This document shows positions 13,901 through 24,000 of a stretch of DNA of 64,000 nucleotides, piece by piece. Origin of the DNA: Volvox africanus (taxonomy: Eukaryota > Chlorophyta > Chlorophyceae > Chlamydomonadales > Volvocaceae); the NCBI GenBank assembly GCA_030268105.1, contig BSDZ01000078.1:4019001-4083000 (forward strand), in the 5' to 3' direction. The translations under genes were made by a program, and so were the position numbers. Each line of letters opens with the position of its first letter. The stretch's first letter is position 1. The notes below the pieces were generated by a model. That model did no database searches. It saw only the letters and a list, made by a program, of their open reading frames with translations, and had not been told where the DNA came from.

Positions 13901-14328
13901 GCATACATAAAGAGCGCGCCCACCACTCACCCAAGCTGTTTCAGCACAACGCCGCTAAAAAGGAATCCCAAAACGGGCGATAGCTTGAGTGACTTGAATA
14001 GAGGGATAACAAGGACGGTGGCTGAGAGGAATGTGAGGAAGTCCAGTCCGAGTGGTAAGAGCATGCTGCTCTCCGTCGACTCCACAACGACCCGTCCACG
14101 TGGGATGGGGAAGATTCCATCTTTTTTTCGCCATAGACAGCGACTATTCAAGATGTTACAACTTCCAACATTTATGTGGTTCGCTGCCTTGCTGCGTAAG
14201 CTGCTTAGCAAGATACGAGTATGTGCTGTTTGAAGCCGACTGGCTGACGCTTTACATACATGGCTAGCAATCACACAACGCTGATTGCGGCACTGAGCTC
14301 CAGGTTGCGCCCAACTGCGCAAGCTCAT
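1997..14328 (-). CDS. KEA: K+/H+ antiporter of the KEA (CPA2) family with C-terminal RCK/TrkA-N domain
   Basis: Predicted cation/proton exchanger, 887 aa, probably in a plastid membrane as plant KEA1-3 are. Exons in transcript order: 14328-13931, 13650-13551, 12590-12474, 11746-11576, 11117-11046, 10804-10688, 10335-10180, 9664-9560, 9031-8952, 8710-8587, 4530-4363, 4141-3977, 3557-3388, 3025-2867, 2558-1997. All phases join. Residues from about 92 to 530 form the Na+/H+-exchanger membrane domain, with FLLFEMGLELSLDRLK, DEAVVIGAALSMSSSAFVLQ, LLFQDIAVVPF, GLSDTMGAFLAGVLLSET and VLSQGGEFAFVLLSLANQ. From residue 537 a nucleotide-binding RCK domain follows (VVICGFSPAGQMIANML, then VLFGDATRSAVLTAAGVEEP). 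The tail of about 185 residues is Ala-rich and low complexity. The N-terminus is Arg/Ser-rich and could be a plastid transit peptide. However, possible ARP2 poly(A) signals fall inside exon 1, so an ATG at 14064 is an alternative start. Intron 10 carries the 3.9-kb satellite. Family assignment is firm; the subtype (KEA1/2 or KEA3) is not settled. Confidence 0.94.
4223..4293. repeat. Purine-rich GAGAGGGGAGA tract in an antiporter intron
   Basis: Irregular repeats of GAGAG and GGGAG on the plus strand lie in the intron between the exons at 4530-4363 and 4141-3977. The polarity is opposite to that of the large satellite nearby, which is pyrimidine-rich on the plus strand. It follows the telomere-like stretch near 4210. 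No function is visible. Confidence 0.7.
4673..8576. repeat. 3.9-kb (TCCC)n / (TCTTTCCC)n satellite inside antiporter intron 10
   Basis: About 3.9 kb is built almost wholly from TCCC and TCTTTCCC units, all pyrimidine on the plus strand apart from a few variants such as CCCACCC and CTTCCC. Pure TCCC blocks (for example 6000-6150, 6870-7180, 7550-7690, 8190-8345, 8460-8575) alternate with mixed blocks. A stretch of 418 bp (5425-5842) recurs without a mismatch exactly 900 bp later (6325-6742), including the rare TCCTTCCC variant, so the array grew by segmental duplication as well as slippage. The host gene runs on the minus strand, so the pre-mRNA carries (GGGA)n, which can form G-quadruplexes. 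The array opens frames of more than 1000 codons in several frames (SLPP or GREG repeats). These are artefacts. Confidence 0.97.
14252..14256 (-). terminator. Possible TGTAA poly(A) signal of ARP2
   Basis: This is TGTAA read on the minus strand; a second copy lies at 14156-14160. They are the first TGTAA motifs downstream of the ARP2 stop that I found, about 450 and 545 nt after it. Both fall inside the predicted first exon of the antiporter gene. Either the ARP2 3' UTR overlaps that exon, or the antiporter starts later than drawn. Confidence 0.35.
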
Positions 14329-14703
14329 GGCCAAACACTAACCACAGGTGGGCCCCCAAGGGGCCTCCGTTGCTACCTGGTCAGTCAAAGAAATATAATG
14401 TTGATTAGGATACCTTACGGTCCACACACCGCTCTATGGTCAAGGCATTTTTCATCATTAGTTGGATAGTTCAGGCAACAGTCTCGAACATTGCCGGCGG
14501 CATGTGCAAAAACAGTTTAGGACCACTATCGGTTACCTAAGCGAGGTAGAGCTACAAAGGCAGGAGGCTCAGCTCCGAATCCGCAGTACGAACGATCGGC
14601 TCAGCGTCTAGGTTAACTCAAACTTCTCTGGATCTAACTCAACATGACATCAATAATGAACCCTTGGATCGTAATGGATTTAATTCAAGTCATATACAAT
14701 GCT

Positions 14704-17085
14704 TTAAGCGATGCCACACTTCTTGAGAGCACCCGCAGGGTCCTCATGGTACTGCGACCGTGTAATCCAAAAGTCCGTGTGGTCCTGTATCAGAGGGAGA
14801 GGAAATATGATCCATGTGGTTCAAGTGTGAGAGCTGGCTGGCTTCTGTGCGGCCCGTTCTTAGTACCCGTACTGCTTAACCTGAATGAGTTATGGTAAAA
14901 GTCATTTTTTGCCATACCCTACGGCAAAAGTCATTTTGACCGCCTTCAACCCGGGATACCCCAAGGTTCAATCCTAACATGATAATCTTGCCATCGCACG
15001 TCCTCTCACGCCTTTCCCTCAAAAGCCAGTACAGAACCATTGCATGCGTTTCCACTTCCCGTCCAACTTTTGAACCTAATGTCATCACAGCCTATCTCAG
15101 CAACACCCTCGATGAGCCACATATTAGAGAGATCACCCCTCAAACCTGAGTTGCAAACCCAACTAACCTTCATGATGTCCGCCAGCACTGCGCCACCAAG
15201 AAATACCATGTGCTTCCGGTTTGGTGGATCAGCGATATGGAGTTTGAGCTTACGAAGGCCCCCGATATCACCCTGAAAAGTAATTCAGGATCAGACTGCA
15301 CAGTATATAACTATTGAAATGCGACACAGGGTGGTTAGGCACCCACCTTGAGCACTCGTTCCACGTAGAGATTTCGGATCTCCTTGTCCATGCGCGTCGA
15401 CATGCCGGGGTACATCGTGGAGCCGCCGCTGATGACGATGTGCTCATAAAGTCCGCGACGATTGTCAATAGGCGCTTCCTGAATCGCATTGAACGCCATC
15501 TCCGCAATACCCGGGGCCTCCACGTCAAGCAGGCGCGGGTTGAACATTGCCTCAGGCGCCATGAAGCGCTCTGGTCCCAGCCGGATCACGCGACCATCCG
15601 GCAATGTGTAGGACCGCATCACGTGGGTCGTCTCGCGCGCCAGATTGAGCTCTTTTTGATAATCAAAGGCCACGTAGGCGAGCTGCTCCTTGATGTCTCG
15701 CACAGTGTCCAGATCAGCGGTGCGGTTCAGCGCATAGCCGCGACGCTGGAGCAGCTCCAAGAGGTGCGCGGTCACGTGACGGCCGGCGACGTTGAGGCGT
15801 TTGGTCTGGTGTGGGAAGGCGTAGCCATCGACGACGGCAACGGCGTGGGACACTCCGTCACCCGAATCAACCACGAGACCCGTCAACAGGCCCTGTGCGT
15901 ACAATGTCAGGACAGCCTGGATCTGCATATTACCGCCGGCAAAGCCATACTTTTCAAACATGACCTCCAGCATACGTTGCCGGTTAGCGGTGGGGTTCAT
16001 TGCAGGATCTGTAAGCAGGATGCGGCACTCGGACGGCTCGATGTCGAGGTGCGTAGAGCTGAAGGCGTGGTCCCAGATGAGGCCTGGAGCCGATACCAGG
16101 AAACAAAGTGGGAGGGGCCTTGAGACAGTTAGCCTAGGGGCAAGACTGGACGTGTCTACAGCATCGAAACGAAACGATGTCAACAATCAGAGCAGCCGGG
16201 GGACCTGCTCACCAGATTTGAAACCCAGCGGCCCTACACACCCACCCATATCGTCCCAGCTCTGCACGATGCCGTTGCGCATAGGGTACGACAGCTCCAG
16301 CTGGGCCTTATTTGTAGAAGCCTCTGTGCCGACATAGATGTCCTGCGGCATCGGTTTGTGAGCAGGTTCACGGAGTGATGGAGAGATAACGCCAGACAGC
16401 TGATGTATAATTATACCCCAATAGTCCCGGGCCTTCCTTTTTCCATGCTAATCTCCTCCACATTTTCCCAAGCAGGCGGCATTCAGCCGGGACGACTTCG
16501 AGCAACGTCCTGCCGTATACATCGGACTGGGCACGGGGAGTTGCTCACCCGTCTCGTTGCGGGCACTTGGTCCTAACCTTGTCTTTTGCAGAAACTCTCC
16601 CTCAGAATCTAGGACTATGTTAAGGAGCCTGAACTCAAAAACTACCGATTGTATTATGGCGATTTGAGGCTCCTTGCTACGAACGCCAGGATGAATGCTA
16701 AGCGACTACACCCAGACACATCCCGCTGCGACCACCCCAGACACATCCCGGCCGAATATTGGCACATGTTGGCAGAATACTGTTCGCCTTCCCTTTTGAA
16801 CTCTTGTAAAACCCCGCTAGGAGTCACACGTAAATCGCGCGGCAGTCACCTTCAGTTGCTGCTGCTGCGAGAAGGGGTCGTTGTATCGGAACGTCGGTCT
16901 GCCCACGAGGCAGGGGAACACTGCTCGAGGGAAGCTGTCACCAGCGAAGCCGCACTTGACAAGCTGCAGTGAGGAGGGCCTTTTCTGGCGTGAGCCGAGG
17001 GGTTGCGTACTTCAAGCTACCAAAGTCCACTTACGCCAGTTCCATTGTCACAGACAACAACACGACTTCGAGGATAGTCATCCAT
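14704..17085 (-). CDS. ARP2: Actin-related protein 2 (ARP2/3 complex subunit)
   Basis: ARP2, with ARP3, forms the actin-like pair that seeds a branch filament in the ARP2/3 complex. Six exons: 17085-17035, 16963-16850, 16342-16246, 16083-15347, 15272-15168, 14784-14704. Phases are continuous and the product is 394 aa, the same length as animal ARP2. Visible hallmarks are the N-terminal phosphate loop [71 protein letters not shown] (second nucleotide loop), [30 protein letters not shown] and the ARP2-typical [16 protein letters not shown]. The last exon ends in [22 protein letters not shown]. No key residue appears lost, so the gene looks intact and functional. The start is the only ATG that joins the first exon to VVVCDNGTG. 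The gene is divergent from the small gene at 17396, with 310 bp between start codons. Confidence 0.97.
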
Positions 17086-17162
17086 GACGGCTGAGGATAT
17101 GTCAAGGAGGTATCATCTCGAGGTCGTTCCTAACGGAACGGCTGACCGAACTTTATTAATTT

Positions 17163-17170
17163 TATAAATA
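17163..17170 (+). promoter_or_regulatory. TATA-like box between divergent ARP2 and small-protein genes
   Basis: TATAAATA lies in an AT-rich patch about 230 bp upstream of the ATG at 17396. A GTAAGT donor follows at 17193, and an acceptor-like TTGTGTAG ends at 17393, just before the ATG. This suggests a 5' UTR intron in the plus-strand transcript. The same patch lies about 80 bp upstream of the ARP2 ATG and could serve both directions. Assignment rests on motif and spacing only. Confidence 0.35.
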
Positions 17171-17395
17171 CTTGCCAATGTTTTCTGCCAAGGTAAGTTT
17201 CTTTCTTTCACAATTAAACGACTCACGTATTTGCGCGAGTTTACAATAGCATTCGGGGTCTCAGAGTGGACCATCCTTCCCGCTACACAGCGTACGATGC
17301 TGGGGTTATATCATTAGCCGATACGCGTAAAGTTCTCCTCTCTATACCTACGCAACGACATTAATTTGTTATATGTGTTTAGTCTTTGTGTAGGA

Positions 17396-17677
17396 ATGTC
17401 CTCAAAGCTTGTGAAGCAGCAGTTAAACTCTCTTATTGAGCAGCAGTCTGCCCAGCGTGAAGGCAAGGCGGTTGCACCTTCCCAGAAAGCAAAAGAAAAG
17501 CGACGAGCATCCCTTAAGGAGAAACAAAAGCGGCTCCTGAGGGAGGCGCAGGCGCAAAGCACGGAGCGCTTAGTATTTAAGAAGAATTTCGAGTACTTCA
17601 ACAGAACCAAGAGGGCGAGCAGTTTGGACGGAGAATTTATGAGCAAGCTTTTGGCCTCAGTTTCAAAAAAGAAGTGA
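17396..17677 (+). CDS. Small basic, probably helical protein (93 aa), function unknown
   Basis: A single open exon of 93 codons starting MSSKLVKQQLNSLIEQQ. The middle is rich in Lys, Arg, Glu and Gln (KAKEKRRASLKEKQKRLLRE) and looks like a charged helix or coiled coil. The C-terminus ends in KKK. It has no signal peptide and no membrane span. The composition would suit a nucleolar or RNA-binding protein, but I do not recognise a family. Upstream is a likely 5' UTR intron (donor 17193, acceptor 17393). Its stop is only 83 nt before the ATG of the plastid ABC ATPase on the same strand, with no TGTAA between, so both may lie on one mRNA. Alternatively it could be a long upstream ORF. Confidence 0.6.
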   Translation: MSSKLVKQQLNSLIEQQSAQREGKAVAPSQKAKEKRRASLKEKQKRLLREAQAQSTERLVFKKNFEYFNRTKRASSLDGEFMSKLLASVSKKK

Positions 17678-17760
17678 TTCCGCCGCCGGCCTTGAAGGGC
17701 TTCTGCGATCGTCTTCCACGTCAGTCGTTTGCTTAAGTCTTCACCTCAAGACAGTTAGTT

Positions 17761-20248
17761 ATGCCCGTGGTGCAATGGAAATGCACTGGGGAGCCTGTCA
17801 GGAGTGCCCGCAGTACGGCTTTACGGGGTGGCATTTTTCACCACCAATCTTCGGCCTTGTTGCGTGTCCCTACAAGCAGCACGGCTACAACAGTTAGGCG
17901 GTTCTCTCGAAGTGGTCATGGCAGTTGGAGCTTCACAAGCCAAATGCACCACAAGACCACAGGCACGCCTTTCAGCATGTTCCATCCATTGTGCGATGTC
18001 CCCCATGGAGAGCAGGGCGCGGCAGCCCGCATGCGTCCCCGGCGTACGATGTCTTTGTGTGGCGCGGCGGCGTCGGCAAGCCCAAACTCCGGCAGTGGTC
18101 CCGGTAGCCCCTTTGGCGACCCCAACACGCTTGTTGGACTTCTGATGGCTTACGCTGTCCAGTTACAACAGCAGCAACAGGCCGACACAGTTACCCGTGG
18201 TGCAGAGGTACGCGTCAAAGGCATCGGCTTCCATCCACCGGGCTCAGAAAAACCTTTACTGGAGGGTATTAACATGACGCTCCCGGCAAACAGCCTGGGA
18301 CTCGTTATGGGACGTTCCGGCTCTGGCAAAACTACGCTCTTGCAGGTCTTGGCGGGACTCACTGAGCAGACCTCCGGCGACATCCGCATCTTTCGCGGCG
18401 GCACGGGACCAGACCACAGTGCCTTGAGCATGCAACCGGGATCATCGGAGGCGCCGATGGCGTCTGGTCTTCCGCAGACAGGCGGCGATACTTCTAGCAG
18501 TGGTGTCTCAGTAGGCAGCAGGGCCAATGCCCCGGCAGCCTTGGGGGTTACACCGGGGCTGTCTGTTGAAGAGCGGATGCAACAGGTAAGCCAGAACTTA
18601 TATACGCTTGATCAGTGCAGTTGTGCAGTGGCTCAGGATGGCCGTGCAATGTCCGGCGAAGCTCGATGCACGGCAAGAGAGAAGGGGATCAGAAGATTGC
18701 CAGCCTAGAGGCTCGCCGCCATCGGGTGGAGGATGCAGTTCTTCAGCTGCTGCCAAATTCTTTGCTACATTCGAAGGATAACTTTCCCGGCCTTTAACTG
18801 TTTTACTCCATTGCGCTCTTTGATCGCAATGATGCTCTGCTTTCATCGCAGGTAGGCCTTGTGTTCCAATTTCCTGAGCGACATTTCCTCGGAGAGGACT
18901 TATTGCAGGTAGGGTGGGACATGTCGCAGCCGGATTGGTGACCTTGGTGACCTTATGGTGGATGATTTGCACAGGCATGCATGCATGCTTCTGACGTTTG
19001 GCTACGTTGCTTTTGCGCATAGTGTTTCACTTAACCCTCTACATCTCTTGTGTGTGCCATCTCTTTGCCGTCGCAGGAGCTCACTTTTACATGGCCAAGA
19101 TTAATGCAGCATTGGACTGAGCGGCAGGCTCTCTCAGCCAAGATGCAGCAGGTAAGGGAGGCACTGATGTTTTTTGCGATTGGGAAAATCATGGCGTGGG
19201 TCCTGCAGGCATATTCGCCGTGCATGTTTTGTGAGTAATGGCTTCAAGAGAGCAGAAACCTTTGCATGCGAGCCCGGTTTTGGTGCTTGCGTTTTTAGCC
19301 CTGTATCGGATGCAATTCTAGGTTAACTAGTTCCACGTCCTTAGAACACAGTATGAAGCACCATCACCTGTGGTGTGTGTGGTCAGGTGCCGGTTGCGCT
19401 TAATGCCGCTGACACCGTCCACGAATGTCCATCCTTCCCCAGTCACAGTCAATGGCTCCCAACGATGGCACTTCTTGTATGCTGTGCGGCAGCGTTGGTA
19501 TCCTCCTAAGGCGCAACCTAGTGTGATGCAGTCCACCTAGTCACGGTCTCTGTTTCTGTCACTCACTCCATTCCGTCTGCCCTTATGCTGATGCCCTTGC
19601 GGTTGCCGTTATGCTGCCAAGGTGCTCCACGCGGTCGGGTTAGAAGACATTCCCATGCACGTGCAACCCTGGGCACTTTCTGGTGGACAACAACGTCGGC
19701 TCGCACTTGCCATCCAGTTGGTGCGGCAGCCAGCGCTGCTGCTACTGGACGAACCTCTTGCTGGGCTCGACTGGGTGGCCAGGCAGGAGGTCGTGACGAT
19801 TCTTCGGAAACTAAAGGTGCGTGCGATCTGAGGGTCCTTGCGTTAAAACATTTGGTTTAAGGTTAAGCCCATTGGAGATCTGTTGTGACGGGTCATAGCC
19901 AGGAGTCCATTAGAGGTGAAGGTTGGCGATCGTGGGTGCAAACAATTTTACGGAAATGGCCGTCATTGTTATGCTGGGCAACGGTCTACGTAGGTCGTCT
20001 CGCGCACTCCATGCATCATTACACGATTACTTGCCGCTTTTGTGCTTGCGTGTACTGCAAGTAGGTGACGTCCCTAATAGGTTTGCATTGTCAATGCGTG
20101 CGCGCAGGAGCAATGCACTGTTCTTGTGGTCAGCCACGATTTAGCGGAGATTGCGCCATTGGTTGACTGCGCCTGGCGCATGCGCATCGGCGGGACGTGT
20201 GAGCCCGTTGCTTGGCCGCCAGTGGACCTGGCTGTGTTGGAGCAGTAA
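17761..20248 (+). CDS. ABCI11: ABC ATPase of the ABCI11/NAP14 type, predicted plastid protein
   Basis: A soluble ATP-binding subunit of an ECF-like importer. The Arabidopsis relative (NAP14/ABCI11) is plastid-located and linked to metal homeostasis. Five exons, all phase 0: 17761-18585, 18852-18908, 19077-19151, 19622-19816, 20108-20248, giving 430 aa. Motifs: Walker A GRSGSGKTT at about residue 184, Q-loop VFQFPERHF at 281, family segment ELTFTWPR, signature LSGGQQRR at 338, Walker B ALLLLDEPLAGLD ending near 366, and switch His in VVSHDLAEIAPLVD at about 394. Exon 1 begins with a long Ser/Arg/Thr-rich leader that could be a transit peptide. It also carries a Gly/Ser-rich insert of about 60 residues between Walker A and the Q-loop, absent from plant relatives as I remember them. 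Later ATGs within the leader are possible starts. A TGTAA signal follows 213 nt after the stop. Confidence 0.93.
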
Positions 20249-20460
20249 CTTCATCGTCTGCGAGAGGAGGTGCAGGACGGGTGGCGTAATGGTGGCGAAG
20301 AGTGTGTGCTTTATGAAGAGCCTTCTTGGGCCGGAATTATTTTGGATAGCTCTTCCTGTGAACTACTCGAGTGAAGTTGTGGTGATACGGGTGCTGGCGT
20401 GGTTGATTCACGTCATGCATGGTGGGAGTCTTGATGCGGACGAATGCCTTGGGTATTCTA

Positions 20461-20465
20461 TGTAA
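20461..20465 (+). terminator. TGTAA poly(A) signal of the ABCI11 gene
   Basis: TGTAA, the volvocine polyadenylation signal, lies 213 nt after the ABCI11 stop. Cleavage would be expected roughly 10-20 nt further on, which leaves only about 80 nt before the ATG of the next small ORF. Confidence 0.6.
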
Positions 20466-20558
20466 TGACTTTTTGTCGGGTTGGCCCTCAGCTTTTGAAT
20501 TAGAAATTTTGGGGTGGTTTCCGTTACAAATATCGTGAGAGATTGCCTCGTTGTTGCG

Positions 20559-20693
20559 ATGGCTCAGTTGATATGGCGCCACATCATTGTCTTTGTAATG
20601 CCTCTAATGCTTTGGAAGTACGTTCCCAAGCTGTACGCCCCCACGATGTACACCCGGATGCCGACTGGCCGAGATGTCGTCGCCTCGAAGTAA
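20559..20693 (+). CDS. Possible 44-aa single-span membrane microprotein
   Basis: An open frame from ATG to TAA with no intron. It starts MAQLIWRHIIVFVMPLMLWK: a short basic/aromatic head and one hydrophobic span. A hydrophilic tail with two Arg, an Asp and a final Lys follows (PTMYTRMPTGRDVVASK). This layout resembles small accessory subunits of respiratory-chain or membrane complexes, but I cannot name a family. A TGTAA lies 45 nt after the stop, a normal distance for this lineage, and supports a real 3' end here. Against it are the short length and very little room for a separate promoter after the ABCI11 signal. It could be a downstream cistron or chance. Confidence 0.4.
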   Translation: MAQLIWRHIIVFVMPLMLWKYVPKLYAPTMYTRMPTGRDVVASK

Positions 20694-20737
20694 TCGTTCT
20701 GTTCCATGGACTTCGGAATATAATTCTTTACTAAACC

Positions 20738-20742
20738 TGTAA
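20738..20742 (+). terminator. TGTAA poly(A) signal after the 44-aa ORF
   Basis: TGTAA 45 nt beyond the TAA at 20691-20693. A longer ABCI11 transcript that reads through 20461 could also end here. Confidence 0.4.
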
Positions 20743-21024
20743 CTGCTGTTATAGCATTCTTGCATATGACATGCGCACAGTCACTAGACACACAAGTCAC
20801 TTTCACGTATCAGGCACTTGAGCTTTCGGATATAAACCATATACGCGTATGACTAGGGACGTTTTATGTGGTGCTTGGAAGCATATATGGAGGGTTTCGT
20901 GCTATATTGCACGGTAAGGGTGCACCTGCGTTTTTTGCTTAGACCGTGTGGCTTACAGGGTTGTTCTTATCATGTCACAATACAATGCCTTTGGGATGTG
21001 GACGACTAGCATTTGCACCTGCAG

Positions 21025-24000
21025 GCTGCAACTATGAGCATTTGTCCTGGCACCTCACTGCAGGAGCGCCGCATATGGAACGATGTGCTAGCAACAGTTT
21101 CGATGATTTGTATGGTCCATATACACGCTGTGAAGCTGTTGGAATTTTCACGTTGTCAGCAACAAGAGACGCTGGGAATGTGGACAGGGCTGGAGTTCGA
21201 TTATCCCTGCGACGGCCCATTGCCTTACAAGGCTTTGGCAGCAATCACTAATTTACACAACATATGGCAAGGCATCTTACGGCTAAGAGGACCTGAGATA
21301 TATCTGGTACGTGCCGGGGCTAACTTTTGCTTTAGATTTTGGGCTTTAGGATTCTGCTCCCATTCAGCTCCCATAGCTGACAGGGCATTACCTTGTAGCC
21401 ATGTAAACTTTTGCTTTAGATTACCTTGTAGCCATGTAAAGTTTGTGGTTTGAACACAGTGGCTGCGCTAGGCCTGTCTCCCTAACTTTTAGCCCATGAG
21501 GTTGGAATGGAATACGAGTGAAGCATGCCTCATGCTTGGAACGGAATACGAGTGAAGCATCCAGAAGAAGGAATTCCGGCGCTTTTTTCTTCCTCTCTCA
21601 TCATTGGGGCCTTCTAACGAGACTTCCTCCAACGCCTATTTGCGGCTGTCCCACATATGCGCAGCTTTGGTGCATATTTACGATCATGTCATGGCTTGTC
21701 GTCGCTTTGGCAAGCATCCACAGCTCTACGGTCAGGCGGTTTTATGCTTCTGGGGCTCGTGTTGCTCTACTTATGGGCACCAAGTACGTGCTATTTGGGG
21801 AAGGATGTTTTCGCTGCTCATGCATCCCCCAAAGGCACTCGCTTGTCCTGTCGCATATTCGTTATTTCCAGCTGTCTTCACGTCGTGTTGTGGGGTTGCA
21901 GCATCAAAAGGAGTCTAAAAGCTACCTTTGTGCGCCCCTGTGTACGATGCTACCCCGGATTCAGAGTTGTGTGCAAAGTTGCGAGCATTCTGTCACTGGC
22001 CCTGTGGAGGGATGCACCGCCGTCGACATTCTGTAAATGGTGCGCGGGGATTTTGAGCGGCAGCTGACTTAGGGATTTTGTCGACCGCTGGTCATTTGGG
22101 TCACTGTCTCAATCGTCTCTGCCTGCGCAGTACCATCCTGGTCTCCCGGTACATCTTCAACCCCGCCCAGGCTCTCCTATAATTAGGGTTTTTAAGATCT
22201 CTGCTTATCGTGTCCCCATGTAGGTACCTGCCCGTGGACGGTGCAGCTTTGCTGTGGCAAGCACATGTGGCGCCTGTAGGTCCTGGGATTCGCACGAATG
22301 GAGCTGTCTATTGAAAGGCTGCATCTAGGTCCCCACACGGCTGCGCAGTCGTGTGGAGCTCGTGTATGTGGGGCAACTCTAGGCGTTAATGGACTATGGA
22401 TCATGTTAGGGGCGCCATCGGTCTCTGGGGATGTGAGTGACGGGCAATTTTGTCAAATGTGCAAGGAGCACATTGCTGCGGCAGAGCAGATGATGTCACC
22501 GGCATGCAGCGATCCTACATATCCTCGCCCCTAAGGTTGCTCGAGATGCGTCTCACATCCAAGATGAAACAGCTTCGTGCACGCATCTTTCCGCTGCCAT
22601 TCCATTGGGACCCTCCGTCGCAGGTGGGCTCGGCTACCCAGGCCATAATTGCAGCGGCCGACGCGGCCTGCACGTTCTGCTGCTGCTGGTTGCTGTCTGA
22701 TCGTTGGCCGTACAATTTCAGTACGGGCACAGTGCTGGCTATCAACCTGCTCTTGGCGAGCGCGTCTCTATGGATGGCGGAGCGGGTGGAGCAGTCAGAT
22801 CGGAGGGATTACGAGAAAGATGCAACCAGGAAAAAAGGGCTTGACGGCAGAGGGGCGCTGGCGTTGGAGCGTGCTACAGAGAAGCGCCTTGACACGGCTG
22901 CAGCTACTGGCAAACCCCCTGGTATGTTCAGCATTGGGTACCTTGAGTGCCCCTGGATGTGCAGAGAGCGCAGGCTCGACGCATGTTGGCACGTACTACC
23001 TGCACGTACAGAAATCATGAGCAAAGTTTATTGAGCTTTTGGCTGGATCGGGTTGCCTGTCGATTCTTTGATCTGCTGTGCAGGGAGGACAACATCTGGA
23101 TTTGGCGATGCCGTCATTTGCTGTGGTTGTGGTTGCGATTTGAATGGTGCCACTGCTGCTGCAAGTGTCACTAATTCCCTTGTTGGGAGGACGGCGGAGC
23201 CTGGCAGCTCGGAAGCAGCACCACCCTGCGAAAGACCGTCGCCACAGAGCCTGGAGTCACCATCGCAGCAGCGCTCATGTGAAGCCCATGACAGCTTAGG
23301 GGGCTGTCCTTGCGTGGCTGGAACGCTCGCCACACGCGCTGGGGTCTCTGGCAACAGTGTCGCAGGGAGCGGTGTCGTCGTGGGGGGTCCTGTCGCGGCC
23401 AGTGCCGCCGCCACCGATGGCAGTTATATCAGTGGCAGCACATGTGCCAGCGCCGGTGGCGGGATGTTTTGCAGCGAGGCTTCCTCTCCAGCAGCCTTTT
23501 CAAGCACACGATCATTTAGCCAGGCGTTGCCATCCTTTAGAACGCTGAGCAACTACAGCGCCTTAAGCGCTGGTGCCAGCTGCAGTACGGTTTCTGCTAC
23601 TACGCTAACAGAGACTAGCGGCTGCTCGCACAGCACCAGCCGCCCATCAAGCTGCGTCGGTGGTAATCTGGCTAGAAGGGTGACCGGTCAGCAGCATGGA
23701 TTACAGCAAGGTGCGCAGCCGCGTACCCTTATGGATGTGGCGATGGCGGTGGAGCTTGGACACATGGGCGCCTGTTGTTGTGATGGCATCGGCGTGACTG
23801 ATGGGCCGGTGCCGGTGCCAGCAAGCCGCACAGCACCATCCACACCTTGTCCGGGCGCTGCCATGCCTGTAAACGTCGCAGTACATAGCATCGTTGCGGA
23901 GGCGGATACATCTACCAGAGTCGGGGCCCCATTACTACCTGTCTCGGACGGCCCAGAGGTGCGCCGGGAGGAGCCACAGAGCCGGCAGACTAATGTTGAC

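Noticed and set aside
20249..23083. SBP zinc-finger domain expected upstream of the SPL-like ankyrin module
   Set aside because: No run of Cys and His with SBP spacing was found in any plus-strand frame. The predicted exons are hydrophobic instead.
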